The notes: generated from the letters alone by a model not told the origin. A DNA stretch of 64,000 bases from Plazaster borealis (GCA_021014325.1 CM037475.1:1271001-1335000), one strand, 5' to 3'; shown: positions 45,401-57,748, counted from the first letter of the stretch. Translations and numbers: made by a program.

Positions 45401-48400
45401 ATTTCACATCTTCTACATCCCAGGATGCATCCAACCCCATCATGGCACTCAGAGAGGGAGAATACGTCTCCTCACGGCCACCTACCCCTGGAATCTCGTC
45501 CATAGTAGACTCCATTGGGTTGGTCCCCAAACCTGACCCTGATTGGTCCTTGGAGGAACTAGTGAGTGTAATGCTGGCCAATAGAGACTTGAGCTGCTGG
45601 ATGTCTGGGTAGATCTGGGACAGGTTGCTGCAGTGAAACAAAGACCCATTCTTAATCACAAACTAAGATACAATGCTGTCATCTTGAAAGAAGCTGTCCA
45701 CAAAATAGACTAATAAAAAGACCACTGCCATGTATCATAGCTTCAGTGGTAGCAATCTCATGTACTCATTGCAAACAGACTTAAAGAGCATCATGTTGAA
45801 GTTTGATAGACCTTCACAAACTTAAAGGCCCTGTACACTACTGGTAAGATCGAAAAACACAAATGTTCACAGGTTCACACACAACTTACATGATTTAAAG
45901 TAAGTAATGGTAGAACTGGTTCCTTAAAATATTTCTGCCTAAAATGCTATTGTTTCTGAGAAATGAGTAAAACAATAGTTTTTATCACGCGCGATATTTT
46001 GAAAAAACAGAAAACACATAAGGTCTCTCTTCACTATTTTCTTGTGATCTCGATGACCAATTGCGCTAAAACTTTCACAGGTTTGTTTGTTCATGCATAT
46101 GTTGAATCACACAAAATGTGGACACTGATTTTGAGCTGTTACCAAAAGTGTACAACCCCTTTAAGGCACATAGGATACAAGTCGTCATAAGAGATTTTGA
46201 GATCTCCCTGGTAGACATGTCTTCATGCGGGATTAGTATTTTATAAGAAACATGAGACTATGTAAATAGAATCTGGTCTTCAGTTATTTTGTTTTGTATG
46301 TCCTTTAGCATGTGACTTTTGCCCATGTCTGTCTGTGTTTTGCTTTTTTCTTTGGGGGGGGGGGGAGGGGGGCTGGTAATTTGTTTTCTTTCTTGCAATT
46401 AAAACAAAAAAGTGTTGGTCCTACGAGGTGACATGGAGAGTCCATAAGGTACCGAAAGTGAGCACATAGAGTGTTTCTATAACAGCGGCTATGTTTGGCC
46501 AGTACTTACTTGAGGGACACAGAGTGTTTCTATAGCAGTGGCTGTGCTTTGGCTATGGCTCACACCCCCACAAACCCACAGACACCTAGGCTGTAGTACT
46601 TACTTGAGTGACACAGAGTGTTTCTATAACAGCGGCTGTGCTTTGGCCAGTACTTACTTGAGGGACACAGAGTGTTTCTATAACAGCGGCTGTGCTTTGG
46701 TCAGTACTTACTTGAGTGACACAGAGTGTTTCTATAACAGCGGCTGTGCTTTGCCAGTACTTACTTGAGGGACACAGAGTGTTTCTGTAACAGTGGCTGT
46801 GCTTTGGCTATGGCTCACACCCCCACAAACCCACACACACCTAGGCTGTAGTACTTACTTGAGTGACACAGAGTGTTTCTATAACAGCGGCTGTGCTTTG
46901 GCCAGTACTTACTTGAGGGACACAGAGTGTTTCTATAACAGTGGCTGTGCTTTGGCTATGGCTCACACCCCCACAAACCCACACACACCTAGGCTGTAGT
47001 ACTTACTTGAGTGACACAGAGTGTTTCTATAACAGCGGCTGTGCTTTGGCCAGTACTTACTTGAGGGACACAGAGTGTTTCTATAACAGCGGCTGTGCTT
47101 TGGCTATGGCTCACACCCCCACAAACCCACACACACCTAGGCTGTAGTACTTACTTGAGTGACACAGAGTGTTTCTATAACAGCGGCTGTGCTTTGGCTA
47201 TGGCTCCCACCCCCACAAACCCACACACACCTAGGCTGTAGTACTTGAGTGACACAGAGTGTTTCTATAACAGCGGCTGTGCTTTGGCTATGGCTCACAC
47301 CCCCACAAACCCACACACACCTAGGCTGTAGTACTTACTTGAGTGACACAGAGTGTTTCTATAACAGCGGCTGTGCTTTGGCTATGGCTCCCACCCCCAC
47401 AAACCCACACACACCTAGGCTGTAGTACTTGAGTGACACAGAGTGTTTCTATAACAGCGGCTGTGCTTTGGCTATGGCTCACACCCCCACAAACCCACAC
47501 ACACCTAGGCTGTAGTACTTATTGAGTGACACAGAGTGTTTCTGTAACAGCGGCTGTGCTTTGGCTATGGCTCACACCCCCACAAACCCACAGACACCTA
47601 GGCTGTAGTACTTACTTGAGTGACACAGAGTGTTTCTGTAACAGCGGCTGTGCTTTGGCTATGGCTCACACCCCCACAAACCCACACACACCTAGGCTGT
47701 AGTACTTACTTGAGTGACACAGAGTGTTTCTATAACAGCGGCTGTGCTTTGGCTATGGCTCCCACCCCCACAAACCCACACACACCTAGGCTGTAGTACT
47801 TGAGTGACACAGAGTGTTTCTATAACAGCGGCTGTGCTTTGGCTATGGCTCACACCCCCACAAACCCACACACACCTAGGCTGTAGTACTTATTGAGTGA
47901 CACAGAGTGTTTCTGTAACAGCGGCTGTGCTTTGGCTATGGCTCACACCCCCACAAACCCACACACACCTAGGCTGTAGTACTTGAGTGACACAGAGTGT
48001 TTCTGTAACAGCGGCTGTGCTTTGGCTATGGCTCACATCCCCACAAACCCACACACACCTGGGGTGCATTTTGGCGGCTGCAACCAATAACTGTTTCGGT
48101 TGTTGGTCGTTGGTTCTGCTGTTCAGACTGAACGATAACCGAGTTGTGAGCTCGGTTACCGTTTTGGTTATGACGTCAGAAACAGTTATTGGTTACAGCC
48201 GCCAAAACGCACCCCTAGGCTGTAGTACTTACTTGAGCGACACAGAGTGTTTTTGTAACAGTGGCTGTGCTTTGGCTATGGCTCACACCCCCACAAACCC
48301 ACAGACACCTAGGCTGTAGTACTTACTTGAGTGACACAGAGTGTTTCTGTAACAGCGGCTGTGCTTTGGCTATGGCTCACACCCCCACAAACCCACACAC

Positions 48401-51400
48401 ACCTAGGCTGTAGTACTTGAGTGACACAGAGTGTTTCTATAACAGCGGCTGTGCTTTGGCTATGGCTCACACTCCCACAAACCCACAGACACCTAGGCTG
48501 TAGTACTTACTTGAGTGACACAGAGTGTTTCTATAACAGCGGCTGTGCTTTGGCCAGTACTTACTTGAGGGACACAGAGTGTTTCTATAACAGCGGCTGT
48601 GCTTTGGCTATGGCTCACACCCCCACAAACCCACAGACACCTAGGCTGTAGTACTTACTTGAGCGACACAGAGTGTTTCTGTAACAGCGGCTGTGCTTTG
48701 GCTATGGCTCACACCCCCACAAACCCACACACACCTAGGCTGTAGTACTTGAGTGACACAGAGTGTTTCTATAACAGCGGCTGTGCTTTGGCTATGGCTC
48801 ACACCCCCACAAACCCACAGACACCTAGGCTGTAGTACTTGAGTGACACAGAGTGTTTCTGTAACAGCGGCTGTGCTTTGGCTATGGCTCACACCCCCAC
48901 AAACCCACACACACCTAGGCTGTAGTACTTACTTGAGTGACACAGAGTGTTTCTATAACAGCGGCTGTGCTTTGGCTATGGCTCCCACCCCCACAAACCC
49001 ACACACACCTCGGCTGTAGTACTTGAGTGACACAGAGTGTTTCTATAACAGCGGCTGTGCTTTGGCTATGGCTCACACCCCCACAAACCCACACACACCT
49101 AGGCTGTAGTACTTACTTGAGTGACACAGAGTGTTTCTATAACAGCGGCTGTGCTTTGGCTATGGCTCACACCCCCACAAACCCACAGACACCTAGGCTG
49201 TAGTACTTACTTGAGGGACACAGAGTGTTTCTGTAACAGTGGCTGTGCTTTGGCTGGACTATGGCTTGAGTATTGATAGAGAAGTTGGATGATCTTGGTG
49301 ATTAGAGACTCAAGAGCCTTCTTAGCACTCACACAATGCTGTACATAGAAACAAATAGAATGTTATCCTCTATAAAGTCTATTGAAGACACTTCTGAAAA
49401 CAATATCTCTACAAAGTCTATTGAAGACACAATCTCCAAGCAATTTGAAGGCAATTGCAGTGTATATGTATTATACTCTGAGGTGCCATGTAAGTACAGA
49501 GTTTTAAGAACTAGAGAGCGTACAAAACCATGCTGCATGGATCAACAAGCAGCCCTTCTGCCCATTAAGACAATGGTGCAGACCCATCATATTACACTGA
49601 TCACTCATCAGTTTACACAGCAAATCATGTAACCCCCCGCCCCCCCGTCTCCTTCATTGTTCATCAACACCATGCCACATATTGAGCACCAAATGCTCCT
49701 ATTGATGAGTCTCTGTTCATTTATCTCTAATAATTTGAAGCATGATAAGAATCAAGCTAACTTACAGGGAGGATAGGGAAATAGGCCTCCATGATGTTAT
49801 GAAGAACCTTAGGGTCTTGATCAAAGAGTTGAGGCTCAAGAAGCTGCAAGATTCCTAAGATATGATTGAAGAAGAGAAGATGACCTCTAGTACGGAACTC
49901 TCGAAGGTTGAGATGAGTACGACCCTGAAGGAGCACGGCAATCATTGGAAGTTGTCTGCAAGAAGAAATAAACCAATATCATTAGGTTATCAATAACAAT
50001 AACAATGATGCGAGGAGAACTACATATAATTATAATCAGCATTTATAATGGACCATCTATCTACAAGACTCTATTCTGAGGTGCAGCACATAAAATACAT
50101 AACAAGCAACAATAATAGTACTAAGATACAAATCATAAAGTAAACAAATCAATACACAAAGGAACATGTATAATATCACTAATTATATGCCGAGTTAAAT
50201 AAATGAGTCTTAAAGGTATCATACACGTTTGGTAATTGTCAAAGACCAGTGTTCTCACTTGGTGTATCCCAACATATGCATAAAATGACAAGCCTGTGAA
50301 AATTTGGGCTCAATTGGTCATCGAAGTTGCAAGAAAATGATGAAAGAATAAACACCCTTGTTGTACAAATTTGTGTGCTTTCAGATAGGAATAAGAACTT
50401 CTTGCAAGAAGTTTTTATTATTTTAGTGAGAAATTACCTCTTTCTAAGAAACTACGTTACTTCAGAGGGAGTCGTTTCTCACAATGTTTTATACTATCAA
50501 CAGCTCTCTGTTGCTCGTTACCAAGTCAGTTTTTTTATGCTAATATATATTTTGAGTAATTACCAAACGTGTACAGTGCCTTTAAGCAAGTTTTTGAATT
50601 GGTCGAAAGAACTGCAGTTTCTTATAGAGACAGGTAAAGTGTTCCAAAGATTAGGTGCACAGACGGAAAAGGCACGATCACCATATGTTGATGATGTCCC
50701 TGGGACAGTTAAGAGGGACTTAGTAGAAGAACGAAGAGTGCGTGGTGAAGGGGTGTTAAGAAGATTTGCGATGTAAGGTGGGGCTAAGCCAATCTGAGAT
50801 TTAAAAGTAATAAGTAAAATTTTGGACAGAACGAGTCCAAAACATGGTATCTTGTGGATTTAGTTTGCAATGCTTCCAACCCACATTCTTATAACTCTGC
50901 AAAACCACAACTCATTTGAATCTTACCTTAGTATGAGTACAGGGTGTTCAGCGGCAAGCTTACGGCAAGCTACATTGGCATCGTCAGCTCTCTGCTTGCT
51001 TATATCTCCTGGCTTACTGTCTGCTAAAACACTCAATAACCTACACGTACAAGAAAATAGGAATAATTTGGGTTTACTCTACACCACCAATGTAAGCTAA
51101 AGGTAAACCAAAATAATAATTCTGAATCACTGGTGCAATTATTACATCAATAAAAAAAACTTGACTTGTTTAAATATTTTCATGAAAAAATTCTTTAAAC
51201 ACCCTGGGAGTTTTTGTGTGACTAAAAGCCAGTGTATACTTCGTACAAATGTTGTTCAAAGACAACATCAATGTGACTTTCTGTGAAGTTGACAGTGAAG
51301 TATTGTATATTTCTCATTCTAAACGTAGTGATTTTTTTTAGTTTTGCATTCACATGAAGTGAGTACAAGACTTCATTCTTTGTGGTGTGTCATGGTCGAG

Positions 51401-54400
51401 TGGTAAGAACACCAGACTCAAGCTCTGGTGTTTCTGATCAGCAGAGTGTGGGTTTGAGTCCCGGTCGTGGCACTTGTGTCCTTGAGCAAGATACTTTACC
51501 ATGCTTTGTCCTTCAGATGGGACATAAAGCAGTAATGTAGGTCCCGTGTACTAGGATTGGTAGTGCACGTAAAAGAACCCAGGACACTTATGTGGAAGAG
51601 TAGGGGTTAACTCCGGTGTTTCTGGTTCACATAGCAAGCACCCTTGTTTACAGGTTTCTTCAGGCTTGCGAGCAACAGTGATTAAGTTCACTCATGAGGC
51701 ACCCTTGGTTTCATTACCAGAAATACAATAATCAGACTAAACCATCAGCTTATACCCATTTCTAATCTACTAGATATTTGGAAGTGATGTTTGAAGCTTT
51801 GCATGCTGTGGAAAATAAGAAGTAACTGTAACTAATAAACTTGCTGGTACAGAGAAGTGTTGGTTCTGACCCTAACCCTAGCTCTTTTCAGAGCTAACAC
51901 TCCTCCCAAAAGAGATTTACACATGGTTGTACCCACAAGTTTACTAGTTACAGTTACTTCTTAGATATTTGTGATTGTAGATGTTGTAGTTACCTGTGAG
52001 TGAGACAATCAACAGGTGTCGGTATACGACTAGTATCTTGTGATTGTAGCTTGGTGCTGATGAAGGATAGGCTCTGTATAGTCTCTGGTACCTGAAGGTA
52101 AAGTTCTAGGATCAGCTGCTGGTATAGAGCAGATGATGGGCTGTGGAAAGAACACGACATGTTACAACGATTACTGAAGCATTACTAAAGTCTAAATATC
52201 CCTATAAAGACTGGGATATAAATAATAATAACTAGTTCTTATATAGCACATTTTAAAATAACGTGTTTTTTTTCTTCTTCGCCCCATACAAGGCTTAAAG
52301 CCACTCTTGGTAAGAAGCTACAAGAAGAAAATTATTAAAGATGAAAAGAACTCAGGGGAGCTGAAGGTAGGAATTGATATTCCTCTTAAAACAGTCAAGA
52401 TTGTAGGATGGAGGGAAACATGCACCAGGCAAGGAGTTCCAAAGAGATGCAGTACGTGGAATAAAGCTGTGGACGCACAGCGGTTTTCCATTTTTTCTCT
52501 GGAAATTTACACTTCCAAAAAAGCAGTTTTTCAGGCCAAATACTAACCAAAATATACACGAAACGTACCAAAACATGGCTGACTGAAGCGTGCAATGAAG
52601 CAAAGGATTGTGGGATACATTTCTGGTCTAAAAATAGTCTAAAGGGGGATTCCCCCATGACGCAAAATTAGGGCTTAGTCGATACGAATTATCACGTAGC
52701 TCGGCGTTTGTAGCGTTTTTTTTTAATACGGATTATCACGTAGCTCGGCGGATATGAGTTAATTTAAATGTGCTAATACATGGCATATTTTAATTAGGCT
52801 TGTGGTTGATTTGCTCAATCCATGCGCTCAAGTATGTTAGCCCGCAAAAGAGGCATCAAGAGCACCATCAAAGAGCAACATCAAGGATCAACTGGTTTCC
52901 TCTCTTTCTTCTTTGATCTCATGACATATCTAACTATCTGCAGGTATGGGTGACAGTGTAAAAAAAAGGGTTCATTTGAAATGGAAACGCGTCAAAATAC
53001 TTTTGACACATGCGTGTAAAGCGCCCTACAAGCAACATACAAGTTCTCAAATGCTTTGAACCAGCATGTGTGCAAAGCAGTCACTTTTGGGAGCCAATTG
53101 ACATTGTTTGCCAGTACATTGCTATCAGGGGTTAGTGACGAGAGGTATCAAAAATGCGCGCTGATCATGGTAGCGAGGCTGGTATCAATATGGCGCGCTG
53201 ATCATGGTAGCGAGGCTGTGGTAAATAATGTCCCCTCTCAGTGATAATAATGGACCCTAACCTCCCTGTCTCAAATTAGGGTTGTGACCCTAGAGACATG
53301 TGTAAAAGGTTTTTATGTTAACAAGTTGTGACCAAAATATCAAGGGGAAAGGCAACCATTTCTTGATGTATATAGGCCGAGTGCCCTCTCATGTACTGTA
53401 ATTTCCTGCGTATAAGGTGCTCGGCATATAAGGCGAAATACCCTTAAGTTACCGAAATAAGATTCAAGTGATAAGGCGCAACTTGACTTTCACACACAGG
53501 CTCGCCAGCCCATTCATGGTTGGTACATCAACACATACAGGGGTCATTGTGATGGTTTAAGACACTTACCATAACGTAAAGGGATCGTAATTTTTTAACC
53601 ATGAAGATGAGTAAAACATCGCTTCTGTTTTTTGTTTATTTTTTTGTTCATTTTCTTTTTAAGATTTTTTCTAAAAACATAGCTTTATGGCTTTTCTTTT
53701 TACACATTGAGCGCTCACACACACACACACACGCTGTCCAAACGTTTCCCAATGAATGGACTGCTAGCCTTTGTTATCTTGCTTGTTTGCATGCTACAAT
53801 ACATGCAAGAAACAGCGAACGCTAGAGGGCGCTTTCACAATAATGCTTTCAAAATAAGAATGTTCCTTCTCTGTTGGCGAAATCTAACAGTGCATTACAG
53901 GATAACAATCTTTAAAGACGACTTGATTAATAAACACTAGTACCTGTCACTGGTGTGCGCACCATAGCAGTGTACTGTGTACATCATGAATCGTTGCTGG
54001 TTCGCGCCGGTATTATTATTATTTTTGTGGGCAGCAGCATGGCCAGTGACTTCATTCTTCGGTAAGTTTGGTCAAAGCTTGTTAAAACTACACAACGTAA
54101 ACGGTGTAGGTTTTATTTTAAGAAAAATGATAACAAGTAGAATTACCCTGGACGAAATAAATGAATTATTTTACAGTATCAATGTTATTATTTTACATAG
54201 TGATCATTGCAATGAACTCAATCGATATCAGATAAGGGGCACCATCAGATAAGGGGCACCGGTAGATAAGGCGCAATGATTTTTTCAAAACCTTTGAAAG
54301 TCAGAAAAGACGCGTCTCACACGCAGGAAATTACTACGGTAAAATTCAAGAAGTCAAAACAAACCATGTCTCTCTGCTGTTCTCTCCAAGATATCGGATC

Positions 54401-57400
54401 AGATGATCCACAACCCCCTTATTGCCATGGAAACCATTCAGCAGTAGTGGGAGCCTTGCTTTAATGGATGAGGAGGCAACATCACTGATACTGTCAGAGT
54501 TTGATGAGGCACCATGTCTCCTGGAAGAATCTTCAGCTTCTTGGATGATGTAGTCAGCTAAGACGCAGGTTTGGTCTGGTCCAAGGCAGAGGACGTTCTC
54601 CTCCGAATGGCGCTGACGATTACAACAAAAATGTATACAACAATTTAAAACTCTGTGCAGAAAGTTTTATCGCCTCCTTCTTAATAATAATAGTGGTTTC
54701 TTGTATAGTGCATATTTCCGTCACTCAGTGATGCTCAAGGTGCTTCAACATTCAGTATTTTCCTGCAAAGTATTGTGGAGCTCTGATTTTGAAGTATGAG
54801 ACCAATTCCTTTACATAGCACCATGTAATGGTTTACAAGGTGCTGTGGCACAATATGCAGCCAATCAAACCAGGAACACCGGGGCGAACCCCTTCATTTT
54901 TCGATAAGTGCACTGGGTTCTTTTACGTGCATTACACAAGACACAGGACTAACAGCTTAACGTCCCATCCGAAGGACGAAGCAATAATGGCTAAGTGCTT
55001 GCTCAAGGACACAAGTGTCACGACTGGGACTCGAACCCACACACTGCTGAACAGAAACACTACAGCTTGAGTCTGGTGCTCTTATCTGCCTGGCCATGAC
55101 ACGCCATCATTTCCAACTCAGAGGCAAAATTATGAGATGGATATCACAAGAAAACTAGTCATACAAATTTGAACTTTTTATCCAAATTCATTCAAGATGG
55201 AAAACAGTTAGCCAAACATTTAAATACCAATATCTACTACACTGTACTAATGTATGAAGCAATATCAAGCAAACTTGAATCCTCAATAGACCCTTCCCAT
55301 GAAATATGTAAATTGCACATCGCGCGTGCGCACTAACACTTTGGTTGGCAAAATGATGGAACAACGCGCCTTTTTGTGTGGGGCTGATAGTCGCGTGACG
55401 CAGAAGTGTTTGCGCGTCTGCTTAGTGCACATCTCTATGGCGTTTGCCAACCAATATGGTCTGTACGCATGCCTGAATGTAATTAGCATATTTCATGGGA
55501 AGGGTCTATTCCGATTGGTCAATCCATAGTAACAAGAGTGTAATGGTAATACAGACCTACTGAAGGACCCATATCAAACCCTGCCCTGATGCACTATTCT
55601 TATTCTACGTATTCCACTATTTTAAGCTTCGCATTAATTTTGTTTGAAGATAAATTTGTTATCACACATGCGCTCCGGGAATACGGAAAAAATATATCGC
55701 ATCTGCATCCCATATCCAGGGGACACAGAAGTGCTACGTTTTTTCATATTCCACTCGCCATTGTGTGATGACTAATATTACTAAATTCATAATGATCAGC
55801 AGATATCAATAGATTAACTGAGAAAAGGGCTAAATAGACGAACTTGATGAAGGTAAATCACTACTTGCACAGATCCGCCATGTGGGTGTAGAGCCTCGAC
55901 TTCATGCTTCATTTGTATTGTATTTATGTATCTGTTTGGATGAAAGTGTCATTACATTACCGTGACAATACAGAGTTATATAATGCTTCTATTCATTGCT
56001 GTACCCAAGTCGAGGCTCTACATGCAAATGGCCGACTGTGCAAGGGGCGAATAGAAGAAGCGGTCATGACGAGATCAAGGTTTGATGAAGGTATTAGAAG
56101 AAGCGGTCATGACGGGATCAAGGTTTGATGAAGGTATTAGAAGAAGCGGTCATGACGGGATCAAGGTTTGATGAAGGTATTAGAAGAAGCGGTCATGACG
56201 GGATTAAGGTTTGATGAAGGTATTAGAAGAAGCGGTCATGACGGGATCAAGGTTTGATGAAGGTATTAGAAGAAGCGGTCATGACGGGATTAAGGTTTGA
56301 TGAAGGTATTAGAAGAAGCGGTCATGACGGGATTAAGGTTTGATGAAGGTATTAGAACAAGTGGTCATGACGGGATCAAGGTTTGACGAAGGTATTAGAA
56401 GAAGCGGTCATGACGGGATTAAGGTTTGATGAAAGAATAAGAAGAAGCTGTCATGACGGGATTCAGGTTAATCTTACCTTAGATGCTCTTATATCTCTTC
56501 CTTGCCATATCTTTGGCATGTGAATACAAGCCCATAAGAAGTCAAGAACAGACGGTGCACTCAAACTGGTATAAAGACAACAAATAATATACCACCAAAA
56601 ATCAATATCAAAACAATTCATTTAAGAAAGAAAATCATACTTCATGAAACATGTATTTGATAATAACTACTATATTTCAGTCATGTGGTTGGTTGGTTTA
56701 TTTATTTTCTACTCAAGTACATAGCAAATCATAAAACAGTGGTTTTGAAAAAATGTAATATGTTGAGCGAAGAATATAAAAACCTACAGGGCTTGTAACG
56801 ATGAACCTATGTAGGTTTTAATTGGAGAGTGGGTTTATTCATGCAAAAAGGTTGTGGGTTCTTATCTCACCGAGTAATTCGCCTGTGAATTATTATCAAA
56901 GGACTCGGGGGGAAAGTACTGGGTATACATTGGGATTGGTGTGTGGGTCAAACCAGATATAGTATTCTTTATTCCCCAATCAAATTTAACATCTAATAGA
57001 AATGAATGGATTTATTTTACCTGTTTGTGTTATCACCACTCAATAACTTATTGATGCATCGATGAAGAGTTGCCCAGTTTGCCTGGTGTGTCATTAGGGC
57101 CAAGAGATATGCACTTCCCACCATCTTTCTCTCTCCTCCAAGCCCCTCCCCTTCTATTTGCTGGCTCTTTTCATTCCTGGAGGTGATTTGAGCAAACATG
57201 GCCTGTTGCTGTAGATCAGGGCATGCTTGGCACAGCTCTGGATCTAGAAGGGCAAGCCAGTCTATCAAGAGGCCAGCAGTTGAAGCTAGTAGCTGGGGTT
57301 GGCTGTCATCAAAGAGAACAAGTGTTATGAAATATCATTACGCTGTGTTTCCGGTTGGAAATGGTGGGGTGGGGGATTTACAACAAAAATATGATACAAA

Positions 57401-57563
57401 TATTGAGCGCCAAATAAAGCAAAAACACTTACTTTACCAAAACCACAGCTCAAGTTGCTCAAGTCAGAAACAACGGCTTTGGCTAGTGCTATGGCTAGTT
57501 GATAGTATCTTCTTGTACTCGGCATAGCCAGCAGTACTAAAGTCACAGATGAGACAGTGCAAC
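42325..57563 (-). CDS. INTS1: Integrator complex subunit 1, C-terminal 13 exons (5' part outside window)
   Basis: INTS1 is a scaffold of the nuclear Integrator complex, which cleaves nascent snRNA and paused Pol II transcripts. Coding exons on the minus strand: 57563-57433, 57292-57021, 56565-56478, 54612-54365, 52140-51994, 51040-50927, 49955-49766, 49338-49211, 45627-45362, 44933-44863, 44157-44066, 42969-42860, 42467-42325. All join in phase at AG/GT sites and give about 666 residues plus stop. Diagnostic stretches are KLLASTAGLLIDWLALLDPE, DFLWACIHMPKIWQGRD, ACRKLAAEHPVLILRQLPMI, AVLLQGRTHLNLREFR and EVVQTALKNLPEFTLLCQ, close to vertebrate INTS1 C-terminal HEAT-like helices as I remember them. 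The family is about 2,190 residues, so two thirds lies beyond the window or behind a large intron. The exon 54612-54365 donor (ATG/GTTTGT) is the weakest. No frameshift or stop was seen. Confidence 0.93.
42990..44060. other. INTS1 intron without other recognised features
   Basis: No ORF or RNA. It includes a GGCTTTGGC/GGCTGTGGCTGC low-complexity patch at 43535-43725. Confidence 0.5.
44404..44700 (+). mobile_element. tRNA-Leu-derived SINE, copy 1
   Basis: The head (44404-44491) folds like a tRNA: GTGTCGT/GACAC acceptor arms, A box TGGCCAAGCGG, anticodon-loop CTCAAGC (CAA, Leu), B box GGTTCGAGTCC. A body follows (TGTGTCCTTCAGCAAGACAC, CGGATGGGATG, AAAAGAACCCAG) that ends near AAGGTGCTAAATAAATATGG. 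It shares head and body with 51387 and 55102. A lone functional tRNA gene is unlikely, given the degenerate acceptor stem and shared non-tRNA body. Confidence 0.8.
45822..46164. mobile_element. TTAA-flanked MITE, fourth variant
   Basis: TTAA at 45822 and 46161; termini AGGCCCTGTACACTACTGGT and ACCAAAAGTGTACAACCCCT are imperfect inverted repeats. It lies in an INTS1 intron and shares CATTTCTGAGAAAT-like and ATTTTCTTGTGA interior motifs with the rest of the family. Confidence 0.75.
46440..49258. repeat. Minisatellite carrying copies of an INTS1 exon end and splice donor (about 30 units)
   Basis: Units of about 54 and about 93 bases all contain, on the minus strand, AAAGCACAGCCGCTGTTAYA GAAACACTCTGTG followed by CTCAAGTAAGTAC. 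That is the last 45 bases of INTS1 exon 49338-49211 plus its GTAAGT donor. Longer units add GGCTGTAGTACTT/CACACACACCTAGG sequence. Many copies have TAG instead of CAG (TTATAG), and several lack 4 bases so that the donor is lost. The genuine exon end, at 49211-49255, keeps CAG and the donor. Confidence 0.93.
48061..48215. mobile_element. Foldback MITE inserted in the minisatellite
   Basis: GGGGTGCATTTTGGCGGCTG ... and its inverted copy ending CAAAACGCACCCC form arms of about 37 bases. It interrupts one repeat unit between CACACACCT and AGGCTG, so it inserted after the array had formed. Confidence 0.85.
50030..50860 (+). mobile_element. Older interspersed repeat split by a TTAA MITE
   Basis: The sequence at 50030-50210 and 50586-50860 (GTGTTCCAAAGATTAGGTGC, CGGAAAAGGCACGATCACCA) reads as one common dispersed repeat if the 50210-50585 MITE is removed. 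A weak ORF (VFQRLGAQTEKARSPYVDD) resembles peptides seen in such repeats. No functional protein is proposed. Confidence 0.5.
50210..50585. mobile_element. TTAA-flanked MITE, copy 5 (most complete)
   Basis: The ends are AGGTATCATACACGTTTGGT and ACCAAACGTGTACAGTGCCT with TTAA on each side (50210-50213, 50582-50585). Removing it and one TTAA restores a continuous host repeat, so TTAA is the duplicated target. Confidence 0.9.
51387..51700 (+). mobile_element. tRNA-Leu-derived SINE, copy 2
   Basis: The head 51387-51473 (GTGTCATGGTCGAGTGGTAA, B box GGTTTGAGTCC) and body (TTGAGCAAGATACTTTACCA, AAAAGAACCCAGGACACTTA) match copies 1 and 3. One base is missing in the D arm. Confidence 0.75.
52850..53240 (-). 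repeat. Dispersed repeat, inverted relative to 40725-41085
   Basis: See the 39601-41195 entry. The end has a 34-36 bp direct duplication (GCGCGCTGATCATGGTAGCG at 53155 and 53195). The family is not named here. Confidence 0.55.
53394..54341. mobile_element. Non-autonomous DNA transposon with TAC-GTA ends
   Basis: Left end TACTGTAATTTCCTGCGTAT and right end ACGCAGGAAATTACTACGGTA are inverted repeats. Subterminal ATAAGGYGC motifs recur (53418, 53433, 53488, 54232-54270). The ORFs inside are not transposase-like. The right end lies only 23 bases from the donor of INTS1 exon 54612-54365. Confidence 0.7.
54800..55102 (-). mobile_element. tRNA-Leu-derived SINE, copy 3
   Basis: On the minus strand the head runs 55102-55015 (GTGTCATGGCCAGGCAGATA, B box GGTTCGAGTCC) and the body follows to about 54800, ending with CAGCACCTTGTAAACCATTA like copy 1. 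Inserted in an INTS1 intron. Confidence 0.8.
55285..55510. mobile_element. 226-bp MITE with perfect 24-bp ends
   Basis: AATAGACCCTTCCCATGAAA(TATG) is exactly inverted at 55487-55510. A second inner pairing (GGTTGGCAAA ... TTTGCCAACC) also exists. No ORF. Confidence 0.85.
55864..56044. mobile_element. 181-bp foldback with about 38-bp arms
   Basis: CTTGCACAGATCCGCCATGT ... GAGCCTCGACTT pairs with AAGTCGAGGCTC ... GACTGTGCAAG with few mismatches. It directly precedes the 43-bp array. Confidence 0.8.
56045..56465. repeat. 43-bp tandem repeat (about 9-10 copies)
   Basis: The unit GAAGAAGCGGTCATGACGGG + ATCAAGGTTTGATGAAGGTA + TTA is repeated with few changes (ATC/ATT). It ends 12 bases from the donor of INTS1 exon 56565-56478. 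Confidence 0.93.
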
Positions 57564-57614
57564 CTGGATTTACATTCACACAAAACCCCACCACTAGTTT
57601 ACGATCACCACCTC

Positions 57615-57748
57615 CTACAATCCTGGCCAAAATTCTGGGGCCATGTGACAATAAATATACCCTACCCCCGTTCCCCCGCTCAATGCGAACCAACATTGAA
57701 TGGGGGCCGGGGGGTGGGGGGCCCAACGAGATATGGTCAGGATTGTAG
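57615..57748. mobile_element. 134-bp MITE-like foldback
   Basis: CTACAATCCTGGCC at the left is inverted (GGTCAGGATTGTAG) at the right. The interior is GC-rich with C and G runs. It lies just upstream of INTS1 exon 57563-57433. Confidence 0.6.

Noticed and set aside
46538..48910. Repeated ORFs such as STYLSDTECFYNSGCAL
   Set aside because: Byproducts of the minisatellite; the meaningful content is the INTS1 exon end on the minus strand.
57292..57302. Alternative acceptor (GATGACAG at 57303) for the INTS1 exon
   Set aside because: It puts the exon out of phase with the preceding exon; the acceptor ending CCCCAG at 57293 keeps the frame and gives GKLLAST as in the family.
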